Assembly: GCA_965153455.1 (NCBI GenBank)
Contig: OZ234497.1
Span: 3,782,001 to 3,846,000, forward strand
Length of the DNA: 64,000 nt
Source: Sphagnum compactum
Taxonomy: Eukaryota; Bryophyta; Sphagnopsida; Sphagnales
Direction of reading: 5' to 3'
Shown: piece by piece, positions 46,750-59,116 of the stretch
Layout: each line of letters starts with the position of its first letter
How positions within the stretch are numbered: position 1 is the first letter of the stretch
The notes under the pieces: model-generated
Seen by the model: only the letters and a program-made list of their open reading frames with translations
Told to the model about the DNA's origin: nothing
Database searches by the model: none
Program-made: the position numbers and the translations under genes

Positions 46750-49556
46750 ACCAATGATGTACAAGCTTTATGATGGCGTGATTTCATAAATTGGGGACAT
46801 AGATAAAAAACATTTTGATTGAGGATTTGCAAGGGTTTGTTGAATTATGACAAGAAAGTGATATACAATTTGTTAATGAACTACACACATAGTAACATTT
46901 GCACAAGAAAGAAACATGAGTGCAAGTTGAAATTCCAATATAGAGTTTGACATTCTATTTATACATTTGAATTAATTTTTTTATTGTATTTAAGTTTTAA
47001 AATTTTTGTTTCACAAGAATTACATGGACTTGTTTACATATGTATTTGTTATGTCATTGAAGTTGATTTTCAAAGTTTAACTAGAACAAACTAATCATAT
47101 TTTTGAGTGCCTCAATCTCCCATTTGTTTTTCACATGAATTATATGGAATTGTTTGCACATGTATTGTAAATATTGAGATTTACAATTTGGGTTCTAAAA
47201 ATTTCTAGGAGCTAAAAAATGTAATGTTTGACTACTTGGTTGTCATGTTTTCATTTTCGTCTTGGGTTGAAACGATTTTCATATTTGATTCAACTAACAT
47301 GGTTTTGTTTATTTTATTTTATTTTGTGTCTTTAGTGATCGAATTGACACATCACATGAATCCCAACATGCAGTTTAGACTTATATATATATATTTGGAC
47401 AATTTCGACCTTTATACAAATTTCGGACTTGTGTTCAAATAGTTTGAATCCATTGGTTTTTTAAAAACAAGGTTGAAACATTCTACTTTTCTAAGTGTTT
47501 TTCTGAAAAACATTTAGTTGAACTAATATATATTTTTGGGATTGTTTTGAATTTTGAGTTTTCTTATACATTTTGGGCTAGTGCTAGAATAATTCTATCT
47601 TTTTCTCAATGTTTAAAAACAAATCTTGAGTTGAAATTTCTAACTATACAATAACAAATCTTGTAAATTAACTTGTGAATTTTGAAGTGGAATTTTTAGT
47701 TAGTTCTTATATAACGGGATTTTATCAAAATTTATACACAATATGCATGATTGTTTTGGGGAATTTGTACAAAATTAATTAAGCTTGTAGTAGATCACAT
47801 AAAGAGGAAAAGAAACAATTATGAGTTCAAGTTTGTATTTGCACATCAACGAATCTTGTGATCTTTATTTGTGAATTTTAAAGTGTATTTTAGAAAGAAA
47901 ATCAAGTAAAATATGTACGTACTTGTTGTGTAATATTTTTGCAATAGATTATGTAAAACTAATCAAGTTCATAACAAACCAAAACAAAGGAAACAAATGT
48001 TTTTGGGAAAAACACATGAACAAAGTAACAAACACAAAGTTAAACTAATAGTAGATGAAAGACATAAAACATAGACAAAGATTCATGTTATATTTTCAGA
48101 AAAAATAAAATTGTATGTAGAATCCCAGACTTTCAAAATGTTTTTGCAATTTGATTGAATACTTTTAACATTCACAAGTATTTATAGGATTTAACCCATT
48201 TTCATAAAGTTTCTATTTTATCTAGCCTTTGTGATCAAATTGAAAGGGAATATCAACATTTTGAGTTTCTTTTTAAAATTTAAATAAATTTTACACTACA
48301 AATTTTGTCCCAAAAACTAGTTTTAGAACAAAGCATTTAATTTCTATTTACTTAAAGCAAATATATTGTAAAAGTGGAATAATATTCAAGAAAATTCACA
48401 AATTTTGTAAAGACACATGGATATAGATACTGAATTTTCTAATTTTGCTTTGGAACACATTATTAAATTTTATCACAAATGAGGGTGAATGTTTATTTCA
48501 TGCAATATCCTATTCATGAAAATATTTAAGAAATTCAATAAAAGCTTGAAAAATATAACATGTTATATTTACAAATCTTCTTTTGAAATCTTTATCTCAT
48601 TATCATTGCAGAATTCCAATCTTATTGCTGAGGAACCAAAATCTTAATTTATGAAGGACTTTAAATTCACAAAACCTAACCCTAGAACAAGCCTCTTGCA
48701 AGAACCGGAATCTGGTTGTAGATTTTTTTTACAGATGTTATATATTTCTAGGCAATCACATTTAAGGTAGTAAACACACAAAAGTTTTCAATTAGTTGAT
48801 TTCTCATAATTGATTATAAAACTATGAATTATTTCTTTTCAAAATGATGTTATGTGATTGGCTAGCATTCCAAGAGGGGTTTAACACCAAATGCTGACAT
48901 TTTTGCAGAACCTTTCTAATGTTTTTTTAAAAAAGACTAAAAAATGATACCAAACTAAAATCAGAGTCCACATGTGCTGAACAAATTTTTATTTACAAAA
49001 AAAATTGAAATGCATAACCATATAATATCCCAATATTGAGTAGTGTGGAGGTTAGGGGAAACAAGGCATCACAAACATGCTGGCTCTGCCAATAGATAAA
49101 GATGTTGTACATCTACCTACTGTGTCCACACTTTGAACATTAAAAAAATCCGTTCCAATCTAAACAGTCTAAACACTTTCACCAAAGAAACCGGTTCATG
49201 TAATGTGAAACCAGTCTAATAAGATAAAAGTTGGATCCAATGCGATAGTCCCTGTCGCCCACAAAACAAAAGTTTAGACAAGATCCAGATTGGAAGCCCT
49301 TTCAAAGACAAAAGACTAAACCAAAACATGAATTATGGGGATTTGAAGACTTTAATTCACCAAAGGTTCATTATAACTTTTGAAAGTAAGGACTTCACAA
49401 CACTAATCAAGATCATGCACAATGGAATGGGCCTGAAAAGCCCCATTCCACCTAGGAACAACAAGCAACCTAACAAGTTCTTCTAGGAACTATTTCAAAG
49501 CATAATCGGTTTCACATTTGAATCACCTTATTAATATTGTTGATTGATATTAAAAT
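46750..49556 (+). repeat. G repeat, copy 2
   Basis: Same order of landmarks as copy 1: TTTGCACAAGAAAGAAACATG, GACACATGGATATAGATACT, GAATTCCAATCTTATTGCTG, CAAGCCTCTTGCAAGAACCG, ATGGAATGGGCCTGAAAAGCC and AAAGCATAATCGG. A block at about 49030-49260 has no match in copy 1 and is probably a separate insertion. It ends where W piece F is inserted. Confidence 0.8.
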
Positions 49557-50950
49557 TTGACCCTGTAATCCCTGCTGCATCCCCAATTTCAGTGTAGCCA
49601 TAAAGTGAATGTAACTGGGGACTGTTAAATGGCACTGGCCATCATCAGTTCAGAACATTTGTGGGATATATAGGGTTCATTATTTTTGACAAGACTTGAT
49701 TGACGAAAAATATGTATAGAGTGAAGGTTCAAGTAAGGTAAATCCAGAACAAGGGATGAAACTCTTGTGAGGACCGATTCAGGTGGGAAAACTAGTTTGG
49801 TCCCCTGTTTTGCTCTTGAGGACTATTTTTCTTCATCCTGGTTTTTTATCTTGTCCCTGTTAGGCCAAAACTACGGATCAGAACCCCTCAGTTTAGGGTA
49901 CTTTATGGATATATTCAATATATTGATAACTTCTCCATGTTTTTATCAAAGTGGAGGAATCTTTCCTTCATGGTATTTTTCTGGACATCAGTCCAACAGT
50001 TAGTGAAATAGAACAAGTTTGATACTATGTATATATCCCAAACCAGAGGTTCATTTTTTTCTAGAACTGCACCTCTTTGCTTCACACTAGTTAATGAAGT
50101 AATCAATATGGTCCATGCGCACGCAAATTTGGATGTCTTGGACGATCGTGATTTACATCCTGCTCAGTGTTTGGGTTGCTTGTTTGGACAAAAAGAAGGG
50201 ATTTTTTCGAGGGGAAAAAATGTTTTTTGGTTGAAATTTTTCTTTTTTCTTGTTTTTCACGAATTTTGCCAAATTTTTAATGCCAAAACATGGAAAAAGA
50301 AACCATGATCTTGATGTTGAATGTAAGTCACAAGGTCTATTTTTGCAATTTTGGATATTTACTTTTCTTTCATTTCTATAAAGTTTGGTAAAAAAACCTT
50401 TTTTCCTACTTCAATTTTTACTTTTTTATTTATAGTGGCATGGTCAATCAATCAAGTACTCTTGCCCAACTTGGAAGGAAGGATGGACATGCTTGGTTTT
50501 AAGTCACATAGGCTACCTTACTGACAACAATGATTATAAAATATTCAAAATACAATGTTGATTCAAATTTATAGTGGACATAATCATCCAGAGTTGTGGG
50601 ATCAATTGAGGGAAACAACAAACTCACAACAAAATGCAAAATTCAAAGCAAATTAAAGAAAATAAAATAAGGTTTTCAAAACATATTCAAAACAGCCTTT
50701 TACATGGGACACCATCATCCAAAGTTGTGGGATTAATTAAAGGAAACATCGTATACTCACAACCAATTACACGATTCAAACCAAATACAGAAAATAAAAT
50801 AAGGTTTGCCAATAAGCACAATCAAGAGGCCCTGAGTTCACCCTTTCTAAGGCTAATGCTGCCTCCAATAAGGTGGGCTCTCCCTCCAACCAATAATGGC
50901 CAGACAACATTGTTCCCCAATTCTTTCTTTCCCCTTGAACGCTAAGAAGC
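49557..50950. repeat. W repeat, piece F inserted in G/H
   Basis: It starts within GACCCTGTAATCCCTG (A about 71) and runs to the block CCAATAAGGTGGGCTCTCCC..CTTGAACGCTAAGAAGC (B about 19375). It contains no coding exon of the membrane-protein gene. At locus 1 the same G sequence continues into H without it, so F entered later or was lost there. Confidence 0.8.
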
Positions 50951-51605
50951 AATCTAGGAAAAAGGTTGAAAAAGTTATGGAATAGAGATGATGACTCCCT
51001 ATCCCACCTAAGGACCTAGGAAAAATGCTAGACATAGAAATCACTACGTATCCCACCTAGGTAAAAGCCTAGAAAAGCACTAGAATGGAGACAACTACCT
51101 ATCCCATCTACGTAAAAAAAACACCATTGTCAATTTTCCTTTGTAGTGTTTTTGTTGCTCCTTAAATGTAACCTCATGTGGGATCTTACAACCCATGTAA
51201 AATCTCACCAACCAGTCAACAAGACCTTACATTTCGTAAGCGTTTTGGTTTTTTATATAAAAAGGCAGTGTTTCTTATTGTGGGTGAAGAGTCTAGATTT
51301 AGACCTTTCCTGGATTTTTGGCAGCAACACCCGGCCTGCAGGCCACAATGAACCAGCAACCAGCAGAGGACCATGAAGGATGGATGGTAAGTGGTCAATA
51401 AACAGTTTTCCGTTGGGTTCCAGTTGTGTAGCTAACCCTGGTGATTGGCTCAGTTGCTTATTTTTACTACCTACCTACTAACAACCCACAAGCAGCAGGT
51501 TGTTAGTAGGTAGTAAAAGCAGCCCTTACCTATGTATTAACCACCTAGTTACCTATAAGTTTTCCTACGTATCTACCTATATATGGGACCTATTTCTCAC
51601 AGGAT
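50951..51605 (+). repeat. H repeat, copy 2, with promoter-like block and hairpin
   Basis: It contains a duplicated motif TATCCCACCTA at 51000 and 51050, a TATA box (TTTATATAAAAAGG, about 51252-51264), the GC-richer block, ATGAACCAGCAACCAGCAGA and ACCATGAAGGATGGATG followed by GTAAGT (about 51388). The upstream ATG frame (MNQQPAEDHEGWM to the donor) is open here, but that ATG is GTG in copy 1. The shared start would be the later ATG (MKDGW). The hairpin is at 51471-51518. Confidence 0.6.
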
Positions 51606-51725
51606 TGGTTACCAAGGGGAAACAAAGTATTAACTCAGTTGAGGTTCATCCACAACTGAGTAATAACAGGCATCCAGTGGCTGGTGCCCACTGGTGTGTG
51701 CTGGTTCACTGCGGCCCTGGGCCTT

Positions 51726-52100
51726 GGCAAGAATAGATATTTTAGGTGCAATAGAAAAAAATGCTGTAACCAGAGTAGGTGAACCCTCGTATACATCAGG
51801 TGCCCACATATGGAAAGGAACTGCTGTGATCTTAAATAAAAAACCTACAGCAATAAATAAAATACCCATAAAGATACCACTAGATTGAGCACCGAACAAA
51901 GTTATTTTATATCCAGTGAAAATCTTAGCTAATTCCTCAAAGTTGGTAACTCCAGTAAATCCATAAATCATAGAACAACCAAACAATAAAATTCCAGAGG
52001 AAAATGCACCTAAAATAAAATATTTTAAGCCGGCTTCTGTGGAAAATTCAGAGTCTCTTTTTAATGCCGCAATTACATAAAAACATAAACTTTGAAGCTC
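51726..52100 (-). pseudogene. nad2: Mitochondrial nad2 fragment in nuclear DNA
   Basis: nad2 encodes subunit 2 of respiratory complex I. 125 codons are open without stop or frameshift, from [12 protein letters not shown] through [44 protein letters not shown] and [17 protein letters not shown]. This is roughly residues 142-266 of a ~490-residue protein. Flanking frames show no nad2 similarity. Residues such as [10 protein letters not shown] and TLFGAQSSG look closer to non-flowering plants. The rest of the ~1.1 kb insert is unassigned. Expression is unlikely. Confidence 0.93.
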
Positions 52101-52499
52101 GACCTGCCGCACTTGTGACTGCCGATTCCAGAATGCCTGAAAATTCGCTGTTATAAAACCCCAACACCCATTACTTTCATAGGAGCTGTGAAACATGTAC
52201 CAGGCTATCACCCAAACAAATGAAGCAAAGGTTTGTAATGGAGTTGCTTAAGCTTGAGGTTGCATTGTGTCTTCATGTATTTTGAAGAAACTCACAAAGA
52301 TGTCTGCCACAATTTATTTCAATACAGCCAGCCATATTTGGTGTTGTGATGAACATGATGTGCTTGGAAAGTCCTTCACCAGCAGTCTTTTTTGGGACAT
52401 AGCAGTGACTCTTTACAAATGGCTCTGCGTGGTTTCATGTGTTTGAGTACATTTGTCTATGGTTCTTTCATATTTTTACTGACATCCAAAAGTCCTCTT
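52101..52499. other. Unassigned remainder of the insert beside nad2
   Basis: It lies between nad2 and the W left end. A 76 aa frame at 52392-52622 (+) overlaps the W left end and has no motif. It could be further mitochondrial intergenic DNA or a separate insertion. Confidence 0.35.
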
Positions 52500-54433
52500 T
52501 CATGTTATACTAGTGTGGTCTGTGCCGTTGACCCAAGTGTTACCGCATCCTCAACTGATTTTTCCTTCCAAAACCTGGTTCTTTGGGATTTATTTGAATT
52601 TTCAGTGGCAGAAATCATTTAAAAAATCAATATCTCCCACATTCTGAATCCAAATCTTACCAAATAAATTCCATTAAATCGTGCTCATCAAGATCTTTCC
52701 AACAACACCAAAGGCACATTCCAATTCCTCTGAAATTTTCAGCTGCGACATAATTTAATTTTCAGTGAAGAAATCATTCAATATTGAAGAAGTTTTGGAC
52801 TGCAAGTAGAAATGTCATGGAACCAAGCCCATGCACCCCTCCTCGTTGAGAGCTTTCCAAAAACACCAAGAACACCACTGAAGCATCCCGGTTTGGTGGA
52901 TCTCATAACTACAAAACAAAACAGGATAGATAGGTGTACCGGTGAAGCACAAAACAACTCAATTTCCCAAATCTTGGTTTCAATGTCAGAGTTATCTTTA
53001 AAGTCACCCTGTCTTTGAGCCCTAGTTTGACCCTGTAATCCCTGTTGCATCCCCGATTTGAGTGGAGCCATAAAGTGATTGCAACTGGGTACTGTTTAGT
53101 GGCACTGGGAATAATCAGTTCATAACATGTTGTGGGATATTATTCTGAGAGAAGTTGATTAATGAAGAATATGTACAGGGTGAAGGTGCAGGTAAGGTAA
53201 ATCCAGAGCTAGGGGTGAAACTCCTGTAAGGATCACTTTAGGTGGGAAATCTAGTTTGGTCTTCTCTTTTGTTCTTGTGTACTATTTTCATCCCATTCTT
53301 TTTTATCTCGTCCCCAGTTTGGGAAAAACTGGGAACCAGCAACCCCAGTTTGGGGTATTTTATGGATACCTTCAAAATTTCTCTATGTTTTGATCATAGT
53401 GGAGGTCTCTGTCCTTCACAGTAATTTTCTCAACATCTGTCCAACAGTTAGTGAAACAGAGCAAATTTGAGAAATTACTATGTATATATCCCAACCCAGA
53501 GCTTGAAATTTTTACCAGAACTGGATGTCTTTGCTTCACACTAGTTAACGAGGAGAGGCAATCAGTATGGTCCAGGGGCATGCAAGTCTGGATGTCTTTG
53601 ACAATTGTGATTTACATCCTGATCAGTGTTTTTGTTGCTTGTTTGGACAAAAAGAAGGGATTTTTTTGGGAAAAAAAGTTTTTCTAGTTGAAAGTTTGAT
53701 TTTTTTTTGAGAAAATTAACCAAATATTCAATACCACAAAATGTGAAAAGGAACCCTGATCCTGATGTAGAATGTAAGTCACTAGGTGTATTTCTGCAAT
53801 TGTGGATATTTACTTTTCTTTCATTTCAATAAAAATTGATAGAAAACCTTTCTTCATACTTCAGTTTTTACTTCTTTATTTAAAGTGGCACGGTCAATCA
53901 ATCAAATATTATTGCCCCTCTTGGAGGGAAGGATGGAGAAGCTTGGTTTCAAGTCACGTAGGCTACCTTGTGGATAAAGGTCATTCAAATACATATTCAA
54001 ATTTCAATGGGACATAATCATCCAGAGTTGTGGGATCGATTGAGGGAAACAACAAACCAATTACACAATTCAAAGCAAATTAAAGAAAATAACCTAAGGT
54101 TTTCAAAACATATTCAAAACAGCCTTTTTACATGGGACACAATCATCCAAAGTTGTGGGATTAAGTAGGGGGAACAACATACTCACAACCAATTTCACAA
54201 TTCAAACAGAATACAGAAAATAACAGAAGGTTTGCCAATCAAGCATGATCAAGAGGCCCTGAGTTCACCCTTTCTAAGGCTAACCTTTTATATATCACAC
54301 ATCTAGCACAACCTACATAGGAATTGAACACACCACAACTTGCAAGGTAGCTGTAATTCATAGCCATTGGGGTACTGGCTGTATGTTTTCAAACGCACAT
54401 ATTCTTGTAACAACAACAGAGCTCTTGCTGAGG

Positions 54434-56231
54434 TCAGGCGGTAAGTGGATGGGAAGCCATCTCAATCTCCACCATGTTAGTAGGGTCGGGGACGACAGTA
54501 TCATTATTTGAGATGGGAACACTCGTTGGGACATTTTCCAGTGTCCCTTCAATTCGGTTCAGAATTTCCATTGCTCCTGTAATGCCTGCAAGAAAAACCC
54601 AAACCCTAATATATGTGAGCAACATGGTGTTCTCTCTATTTCCTTGTACAAATTGTGGGGGCATACTGATAAGGTATCTTCTCAATAGCCCCATCTTCAT
54701 CCTTTTTCAACCTGCAGAAAAGAGTTATTTGGCTCCCATGACTGTTGACATGGTTATTGACAGGGGCCCAAGGCAAGCCCAAAATAGTACCAGTGAAGCT
54801 TTAAAGCATAGTGATCCCCAACACCGATTGGAAAAATCTCTTCTCAATGGACTCATCATTCCAGGTTTAAATATCGAAAATTTGGCGAATTTGTCCAAAA
54901 GTCTAGCAAATTTAGTTGACCTTACACTAGAAAAGTAAAAAAATTGCAAAAAATTACCAAATTTTCAGTTGAAATGAGAAAAAATCTGTCAAATTAAAGC
55001 ACCGCCTCCTTTTAAGTGGAAACCCATCATTGACTGTTGGTTAGTGTATGTTGGGGATAATCATATCACTAAGATTGCATAATACACATACTGTGAATTT
55101 TCTAAAGTCACCACTAGGCTGTACATGACCTTACAGGCTTTTTGTAAGGTCTTGAACATGTTACAATAGGGAATTTGAAGGATGTTTTATATACAATAAG
55201 TGATTATCTTGCAGCCATTGAGCTCAGTAGAGGCCTGCTGTCAAAAGTGCCAAAACATGAGTGAGACAGCCGCTTCTCCTATTCTGAGAATTTCTGACAA
55301 GTTTTTTTTTGTCGTTTGATTTTTGTTTTTCGATGTAGGGGAAGTGGTGGTCCATCCTTAAGGAGATGTGACCAAATTTGACTATAAACTCAATATGAAA
55401 TTTAAAACATTTAAGCATCCTTCTATATATTTTGTGAAGTACTTGCACATGTTATAGAAATCTGGAAAATATTAAAGAGTAAATTCTGGCGAATTTGAGC
55501 CATTTCAACAAATATACGATCCTTTGTATATCTTGAAATAAAAAATTTCAGATAAAAAAATTGCAAAAACTTCCAGAGAAATTCACTGATTCTCATGTAA
55601 AACATTTTTTGAAGAACAACAAACACATTTTTATTGGCCTCCTCAAGAGCTGTTTTTCTTTTCATTCTTCTTCTTCTTTCAATTTTCTGATTTCATAAAA
55701 GAGGCAATGTTTTGCTGGAAAACATGTTCTCCTAATTCTCCCCCAAAAAATGACATAATGGCAAACATCCCCACCCCCCACCCATGACCCCCCAAAAAAT
55801 AAATCCATCAAGCTACAATTTTCCACCACAAATTTTTGGGATACCTTTTCCAGTCTGCAATAAAATTTTCTTATTAGCCCTGGAAAAAAAAAAAAAAACT
55901 TTTTGAGATGAACATAGACAAAATCACACAAAATCAACTAAAGACTTGTACTAAATGATAGAGGAGTGCGAACAGTGACAAGGGGGTGGGGCTAACCCGC
56001 GGCCTCTGTTGGTGGTGGTCTTGAAGAATTAGGAGAAGAAGCAGGCTGGGACTGACCAGCCCGTGGCCTACATCTGTTTCTGTAAAGGCCATAAGCAGTC
56101 AGGGTGAGCATAATCAAACAAACCATGAGTTTTGCTATCTCTATTACATCACCAAACGCCACTGATGCCGACCATTGCACTGATGGTGGCATGGCATCTG
56201 CAGCTATCATGGTTCGCAATGTTGGCATCAC
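54434..56231 (-). CDS. Unrecognised small single-pass membrane protein, W copy C
   Basis: Coding exon 1 is 55997-56231 (start MMPTLRTMIAADAMPP, membrane core LMVCLIMLTLTAYGLY, then RNRCRPRAGQSQ) with donor GTTAGC. The last exon is 54434-54585 after acceptor TTTTTCTTGCAG. Phase 1 junction, Gly rebuilt, 128 aa. The acidic tail has several substitutions (VPTSVPIS, VVPDPTN, ending ASHPLTA) but no stop. As a close sister of A it lacks the 9 bp duplication of that copy. Role unknown. Confidence 0.54.
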
Positions 56232-56820
56232 GTCACCTCTTCTCAGTTCAACCTGAAATCAGTCCTTGCACCGCTCTTGAGAACTGAGTCCTTCACAATA
56301 TTTCCTGCACCCAAGGAAAAAGAAAAGAAAAGAACATCACAAGCAGAGTTTCAAAACAAAAGCTATTGAAAATCAACTCAAGAATCAGACTTTCCAAAAA
56401 AAAAATCTCTGAAAAATCAACCCAATTGATAAAGAATTTCACCACTTTGAGGTGATGATTGAGTCTTTGAGATAAGGTGCTTTGCAGGAAAGTAGCAGCA
56501 AAGAGAGTTGAGGATGGTGCGGACAATCAGAGTGTGTGTAGTGAGGTCCTTGTGAGACAAATCTCCCAGCTTGCTAATGCAGCTTCAGGGGATTCAACTG
56601 ATGAAAATTATTGATTGTGATTCCTCCTGCATCTGCTCTTCTTCTAACCTGTGCCAGAACAACCCTCTTAGCTAAACTCTAGACCTCGCAATCCGCATAT
56701 ATGTATGTCCCTGCACATGCACCAATGTAAATCACTCCTTGCAATTTGGACGAGGAGAAGGAGGAGAAGAAGACAATGCAAGGCGCTAACAGGCAAGCAA
56801 TTGCTTTTCAGCTTGTCGCC

Positions 56821-57302
56821 TTCCACCCTTAGGAACCAGCAGGCAACTCTATTTATCGTTGCATTTTTTTACACTTTTCAGTATATAATATTTATCCTAC
56901 ACATTCCCAGGCAATTGCTATATACTTTATCAACAATCTGTTGCAAAGGGTGTCTATTTATCGTTGCATTTTTTAACACTTTTCAGTATATAATATTTAT
57001 CCTACACATTCCCAGGCAATTGCTATATACTTTATCAACAATCTGTTGAAAGGGTGTCCCGGCAATTGCTATATACTTTACCCTAAATCCTTTGCAAAGG
57101 ATTTAGGGTAAAGTATATAGCAATTGCCGGGACACCCTTGCAAAGGATTTAGGGTAAAGTATATAGCAATTGCCGGGACACCCTTTCAACAGATTGTTGA
57201 TAAAGAATATAGCAATTGCCTGGGAATGTGTAGGATAAATATTATATACTGAAAAGAAATGCAACGATAAGTAGAGTTGCCTGCTGGTTCCTAAGGGTGG
57301 AA
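56821..57302. repeat. Palindrome, W copy C (nested, expanded)
   Basis: The outer arms match A and B. Inside, units of about 45-110 bases containing GCAATTGCTATATACTTTA are repeated directly and inverted. The exact centre is a 90 bp perfect palindrome at 57050-57139 (core CCTTTGCAAAGG). The right side has one extra CAAAGGATTTAGGG unit and the left side one extra ATTTATCGTTGCA block. Confidence 0.92.
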
Positions 57303-59116
57303 GGATGCAATTACTGTATGGTTTAAACCATTGTGCTGAAAGACGGACAAGCTGAAAAGCAATTGCCTCAAATGTGTAGGGTATATAACTTACTGAAAAG
57401 TGTTAAAAAAACGCAAGGATAAATAGCGTTGCCTGCTAATGCCTTGCATTGTCTTCTTCTCTTCCAAAATTTTGGGTTTCAGGGGTCTGGGGAATTGTAC
57501 AAAATACTCTTCACAAGTGGGGCTCACGTTTCATTTGTTTAGGGAAGAAGCTCCAAATGTTGGAGATGTTGCCCACATTACCATTTGTTTAGCAAAGAAC
57601 CTGCAAATCTTGGGAGGTGACAGAAATGGTTTAGGTTGCATTTGTCTAGGGTGAAACTTGCAAACCTTGGAGTCCAACCAAACTTTTAGTGTTCCAAATG
57701 TTAAAGAGTTTATTTTTCCTAACTGTAATTTTCATGGATCTGAATGTGGTCATATATTGTGTACTATCTATCCGGTTAATCTCAGTGTTGGCCAGTTATT
57801 AACTTTTTTTTCATAATGGCCTATTCCGGTTCTCAAATTTTTAAAATTTAAGAATCAAGCCATTTCTCACATTTAAAAAAATAAATTCATACTTTTTGCA
57901 GTTCTTTTTTTATATTCTTCCTTATGCTCAACCGGTCCTTTCACGACTTGTCAGTTATATTAAGCCGGTTCTTTAATTTCATTTTCAGATTTTAGGATTA
58001 AGATCTTTTCATAGGCCAAAAACAAATCAGCAATCATTACAAAACTCTAATACCCAAACTCATTTTTTCATTTTTTGTTGTTCTGTGTGTGTTCTCATTA
58101 AGTTTACCAAAGGTTCCCATCAGGTTCCCAAAGTGTTCCCTAATGTTCCTAGTAACATTTCACTTTTTTCTCCCATATTGTTTGGTTGTGGTTCAACTCC
58201 CATGTATATAAGTTGTAAAAAGAAATGTGGCAAAAGGGAGTATGGTAAAGGATGCTTCTGGTTTGGGGAGGGAGGCATGTTTAGGCTTCTATTTTGGGAA
58301 GTGCCCCCATGTTCAAAAAATATTGGTGATGGGTCAATCAAATGGCTCCTTCTCAAAGATAAATAAATAAATTGTGGGCTGACTATTTTAATCTATTTTT
58401 AAAAATTGGATTCGGAGGTTCTTCAAAGAAGAACCACCCAACACTGGTTCTTACACATTCCAATTTTAAAAGAACTGAGTGTAATAGCCATGCACCATTT
58501 GTATTTTACCCATTTGGTAGCTAACACTATTTAGTCATTTAGACATCTTCACTTGGGATATTACAATCCATGATTTTTTGTGATGATTTTTTTGTGACAC
58601 CTTGAAATGAAGTCAACTGTGTATTTTGATGGGTTTACTTTATTTTGGGGGTTAAATCTTAGTTTTAATTTTACATCATAAAGTGATTAACATTTTTAAC
58701 AAATGTGTTTTGCATGATGAGTTGACAAAATTTTGATGTTTCATATAAATATGTAAACATCCAAACATTTCTTTTTTACTGAATATAAATTTTTGTATTT
58801 TTTCAACCTGAAAAATCTAATTTTTTCAGATATAGAGGATTTGTTTTTGAAAGAATGGCCTTAATTTGATAGATTTCTGAAAAAAAATTCAAATCACCAG
58901 ATTTTTACAACATGTTCCGACAAGAAACCCAAATATAAAAGGATTCCTAAAATTTTTTACTTTCATGTTTGGTCTATAGACAAATTTAGTTAAATTTGAC
59001 TACATCACAAATTTTGAAGGGAAAAAAAACATTGCAAACCATATCAAATTAACATGAATGAAAGAAAAGTTTGAACTTTTGCAATTAATTCAAACTTAGA
59101 ATTCTTCCAACCAATG

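Larger units (their letters stand above)
52500..59116. repeat. W repeat, copy C (most complete)
   Basis: It includes the extended left end (52500-52690) seen inverted at 24003-24430, the left non-coding part, the membrane-protein gene, the palindrome and the full tail. It is longer than A by about 220 bases, mostly from extra palindrome units. The match to A ends at CAACCAA (59116). Confidence 0.87.
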
